From the NCBI GenBank assembly GCA_964035795.1, contig OZ038321.1, positions 13,881,971-13,945,970 on the forward strand: a stretch of DNA of 64,000 bases, written 5' to 3'. Shown one piece after another: positions 61,401 to 64,000 of the stretch. The translations under genes were made by a program, and so were the position numbers. The notes under the pieces were generated by a model. It made no database searches. It was not told where the DNA came from and saw only the letters and a list, made by a program, of their open reading frames with translations. Every line of letters starts with the position of its first letter. Positions within the stretch are counted from its first letter, which is position 1. The stretch is from Pterobdella sp. o SKG-2022 (lineage: Eukaryota; Annelida; Clitellata; Hirudinida; Piscicolidae).

Positions 61401-64000
61401 GTAAAGGTATCAAAGCTGACGGAGATATCGACGTCGATTTACCAGAAGGTGATATCAATGTCAAAGCCGAAGCTCCAGACGTGGATATCAAAGCACCCAA
61501 AGGAAGTGGTGGATTCCATATTGGTTTTCCGAAATTCGGTATCAAAGGTAAGGGTGAAAAGGGTGAATTCGAGCTCCCTGAAGCTAATGTGAATGTAGAT
61601 GCCAATGTTCCAGATGTTGACTTGAAGGCACCTAAAGGAGGTTTCAATGTGAATTTGCCATCATTTGGTATCAAAGGTAAAGGACCCAAGGCGGAAGTAG
61701 AACTACCTGATGCAAACGTTAATGTCGATGCAAGTCTCCCTGATGCTGATCTCGATGTTAAGGGTTCTAAAGGTAAGAGTTTTTTCACTCAGCATTTTCT
61801 AAAGATAATAAAACTTTTAATACTAAGTTTTGATTTTTAAGATTACTCAAAAATATGAATGATAAACTTTTGACTTTCAATTTTTGGGCTAATGTCTGAT
61901 TTCCATCTAAAAAAACAGGAAAAGGTGGTTTCCACTTCAACATGCCTAAATTCGGATTCAAAGGTAAAGGACCGAAAGGAGAAATTGATTTACCGGAGGG
62001 CAATGTGAATGTCGATGCAAACCTTCCTGATGCTGATGTCAATGTAAAAGCACCAAAAGGTTCGGGCGGTTTCAATGTTAAACTACCTTCGTTTGGTTTC
62101 GGAGGTAAAGGTCCGGAAGGAGAAGTTGAATTACCAGAAGGTGATATTAAGGTAGACGCAAATCTTCCAGAAGCAGACATTAAAGGTGGTAAATCAGGTT
62201 TCCATATTGGTTTGCCCAGTCTTCCAAAAGTCAATTTGAAAGGTAAAGGTATCAAAGCTGACGGAGATATCCACGTCGATTTACCAGAAGGTGATATCAA
62301 TGTCAAAGCCGAAGCTCCAGACGTGGATATCAAAGCACCCAAAGGAAGTGGTGGATTCCATATTGGTCTTCCGAAATTCGGTATCAAAGGTAAGGGTGAA
62401 AAGGGTGAATTCGAGCTCCCTGAAGCTAATGTGAATGTAGATGCCAATGTTCCAGATGTTGACTTGAAGGCACCTAAAGGAGGTTTCAATGTGAATTTGC
62501 CATCATTTGGTATCAAAGGTAAAGGACCCAAGGCGGAAGTAGAACTACCTGATGCAAACGTTAATGTCGATGCAAGTCTCCCTGATGCTGATCTCGATGT
62601 TAAGGGTTCTAAAGGTAAGAGTTTTTTCACTCAGCATTTTCTAAAGATAATAAAACTTTTAATACTAAGTTTTGATTTTTAAGATTACTCAAAAATTTGA
62701 ATGATAAACTTTTGACTTTCAATTTTTGGGCTAATGTCTGATTTCCATCTAAAAAAACAGGAAAAGGTGGTTTCCACTTCAACATGCCTAAATTCGGATT
62801 CAAAGGTAAAGGACCGAAAGGAGAAATTGATTTACCGGAGGGCAATGTGAATGTCGATGCAAACCTTCCTGATGCTGATGTCAATGTAAAAGCACCAAAA
62901 GGTTCGGGCGGTTTCAATGTTAAACTACCTTCGTTTGGTTTCGGAGGTAAAGGTCCGGAAGGAGAAGTTGAATTACCAGAAGGTGATATTAAGGTAGACG
63001 CAAATCTTCCAGAAGCAGATATTAAAGGTGGTAAATCAGGTTTCCATATTGGTTTGCCCAGTCTTCCAAAAGTCAATTTGAAAGGTAAAGGTATCAAAGC
63101 TGACGGAGATATCGACGTCGATTTACCAGAAGGTGATATCAATGTCAAAGCCGAAGCTCCAGACGTGGATATCAAAGCACCCAAAGGAAGTGGTGGATTC
63201 CATATTGGTCTTCCGAAATTCGGTATCAAAGGTAAGGGTGAAAAGGGTGAATTCGAGCTCCCTGAAGCTAATGTGAATGTAGATGCCAATGTTCCAGATG
63301 TTGACTTGAAGGCACCTAAAGGAGGTTTCAATGTGAATTTGCCATCATTTGGTATCAAAGGTAAAGGACCCAAGGCGGAAGTAGGACTACCTGATGCAAA
63401 CGTTAATGTCGATGCAAGTCTCCCTGATGCAGATCTCGATGTTAAGGGTTCTAAAGGTAAGAGTTTTTTCACTCAGAATTTTCTAAAGATAATAAAACTT
63501 TTAATACTAAGTTTTGATTTTTAAGATTACTCAAAAATTTGAATGATAAACTTTTGACTTTCAATTTTTGGGCTAATGTCTGATTTCCATCTTAAAAAAC
63601 AGGAAAAGGTGGTTTCCACTTCAACATGCCTAAATTCGGATTCAAAGGTAAAGGACCGAAAGGAGAAATTGATTTACCTGAAGGCAATGTAAATGTCGAT
63701 GCAAACCTTCCTGATGCTGATGTCAATGTAAAAGCACCAAAAGGTTCGGGCGGTTTCAATGTTAAACTACCTTCGTTTGGTTTCGGAGGTAAAGGTCCGG
63801 AAGGAGAAGTTGAATTACCAGAAGGTGATATTAAGGTAGACGCAAATCTTCCAGAAGCAGATATTAAAGGTGGTAAATCAGGTTTCCATATTGGTTTGCC
63901 CAGTCTTCCAAAAGTCAATTTGAAAGGTAAAGGTATCAAAGCTGACGGAGATATCGACGTCGATTTACCAGAAGGTGATATCAATGTCAAAGCCGAAGCT
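55408..64000 (+). CDS. AHNAK-like giant scaffold: PDZ domain plus tandem repeat exons (incomplete at 3' end)
   Basis: AHNAK/periaxin-type proteins are large submembrane scaffolds. Exons: 55408-55452, 55568-55709, 55773-56720, then 696-bp copies 56867-57562, 57709-58404, 58551-59246, 59393-60088, 60235-60930, 61077-61772, 61919-62614, 62761-63456 and a partial one from 63603. The frame is open for 2367 codons to the window end. Residues 1-15 come from a short exon (tentative); about 20-100 form a PDZ domain (ESVSITTHGNEKIGIDVEG..., GDILTGIHIDLNTL, YPVKITVKK); a charged linker follows, then repeats. Each 232-codon exon encodes five sub-repeats of 49, 44, 51, 44 and 44 residues. Each has the pattern G-F-(N/H)-(V/I)-x-L-P-x-F-G-x-K-G-K-G-P-K, then an acidic D-L-P-E-x-(D/N)-(I/V)-x-V, then P-D-(A/V)-D, as in AHNAK central units. 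Exon 3 ends with sub-repeats 3-5. Every repeat exon is phase 1-1, so copies can be added or skipped without frameshift. Confidence 0.85.
56310..64000 (+). repeat. 842-bp exon+intron tandem array
   Basis: From 56867 the sequence repeats with an exact 842-bp period (696-bp exon + 146-bp intron): starts at 56867, 57709, 58551, 59393, 60235, 61077, 61919, 62761 and 63603. The array really begins near 56310, where exon 3 enters the last 60% of a unit followed by the same intron. Copies differ at only a handful of bases each. Coding changes seen: a Leu to Phe change near 61526, Asp to His near 62272, Glu to Gly near 63385. Introns are equally conserved; the commonest difference is CTTAAAAAACAG against CTAAAAAAACAG at the acceptor. 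The array continues past the window. Confidence 0.98.

Noticed and set aside
56086..63990. Long antisense ORFs (up to 281 codons) across the AHNAK-like array
   Set aside because: They mirror the repeat exons exactly and arise because the repetitive sense codons contain no reverse-complement stops. The sense strand has the PDZ domain, splice sites and family motifs.
56310..64000. CRISPR array or satellite DNA
   Set aside because: The period (842 bp), coding content, splice sites and animal gene context exclude CRISPR, and the units are functional-looking exons rather than a non-coding satellite.

Overview
The window is nuclear DNA from an AT-rich (roughly 70% A+T by eye) animal. All recognisable genes are split by GT-AG introns, use the standard genetic code, and match animal families: SLC35E3, TRAPPC10, ARHGAP1/p50RhoGAP, STRAP, seipin, CEP170-like and AHNAK-like. 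An AHNAK-like PDZ-plus-repeat gene, RTE-type LINE remnants and likely trans-splice acceptors just upstream of several start codons suggest an invertebrate, perhaps a flatworm or other spiralian. The clade is inference only. Exons were joined by hand. The main check is that reading frames stay consistent through every junction and end at a stop.

Layout. 1-394: decayed LINE 3' end. 806-3560 (-): SLC35E3-like transporter, 7 exons, 332 aa. 3934-17109 (+): TRAPPC10, 27 exons, 1355 aa, divergent from SLC35E3 across 373 bp. Its intron 5 holds a broken RTE-like LINE at about 5689-8372. 19179-28212 (-): ARHGAP1, 15 exons, 483 aa, with a (GATA)n microsatellite next to one acceptor. 28557-30480 (+): STRAP, 8 exons, 330 aa, divergent from ARHGAP1 across 344 bp. 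31962-34073 (-): seipin, 7 exons, 317 aa, with a 92-bp-arm hairpin in an intron. 39542-43068 (+): CEP170-like gene, 990 aa visible, with no FHA exon found upstream. 43-55 kb is gene-poor, but it holds a 4-exon gene for a 93-aa single-pass membrane protein of unknown family (47376-49516). It also holds a weaker 66-aa candidate (53741-53967). 55408 to the window end (+): AHNAK-like gene with a PDZ domain, then a tandem array of 842-bp exon+intron units.

The most striking feature is that array. Each unit is a 696-bp symmetric (phase 1-1) exon of 232 codons plus a 146-bp intron. Introns are as nearly identical between copies as exons. Eight complete units and part of a ninth are present, and the array runs off the window. 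It implies very recent amplification or ongoing homogenisation of a structural protein in whole-exon steps.

The genes do not form one pathway. They are housekeeping functions (Golgi transport, vesicle tethering, Rho GTPase control, SMN/TGF-beta scaffold, lipid droplets, centrosome) placed side by side, twice as head-to-head pairs.
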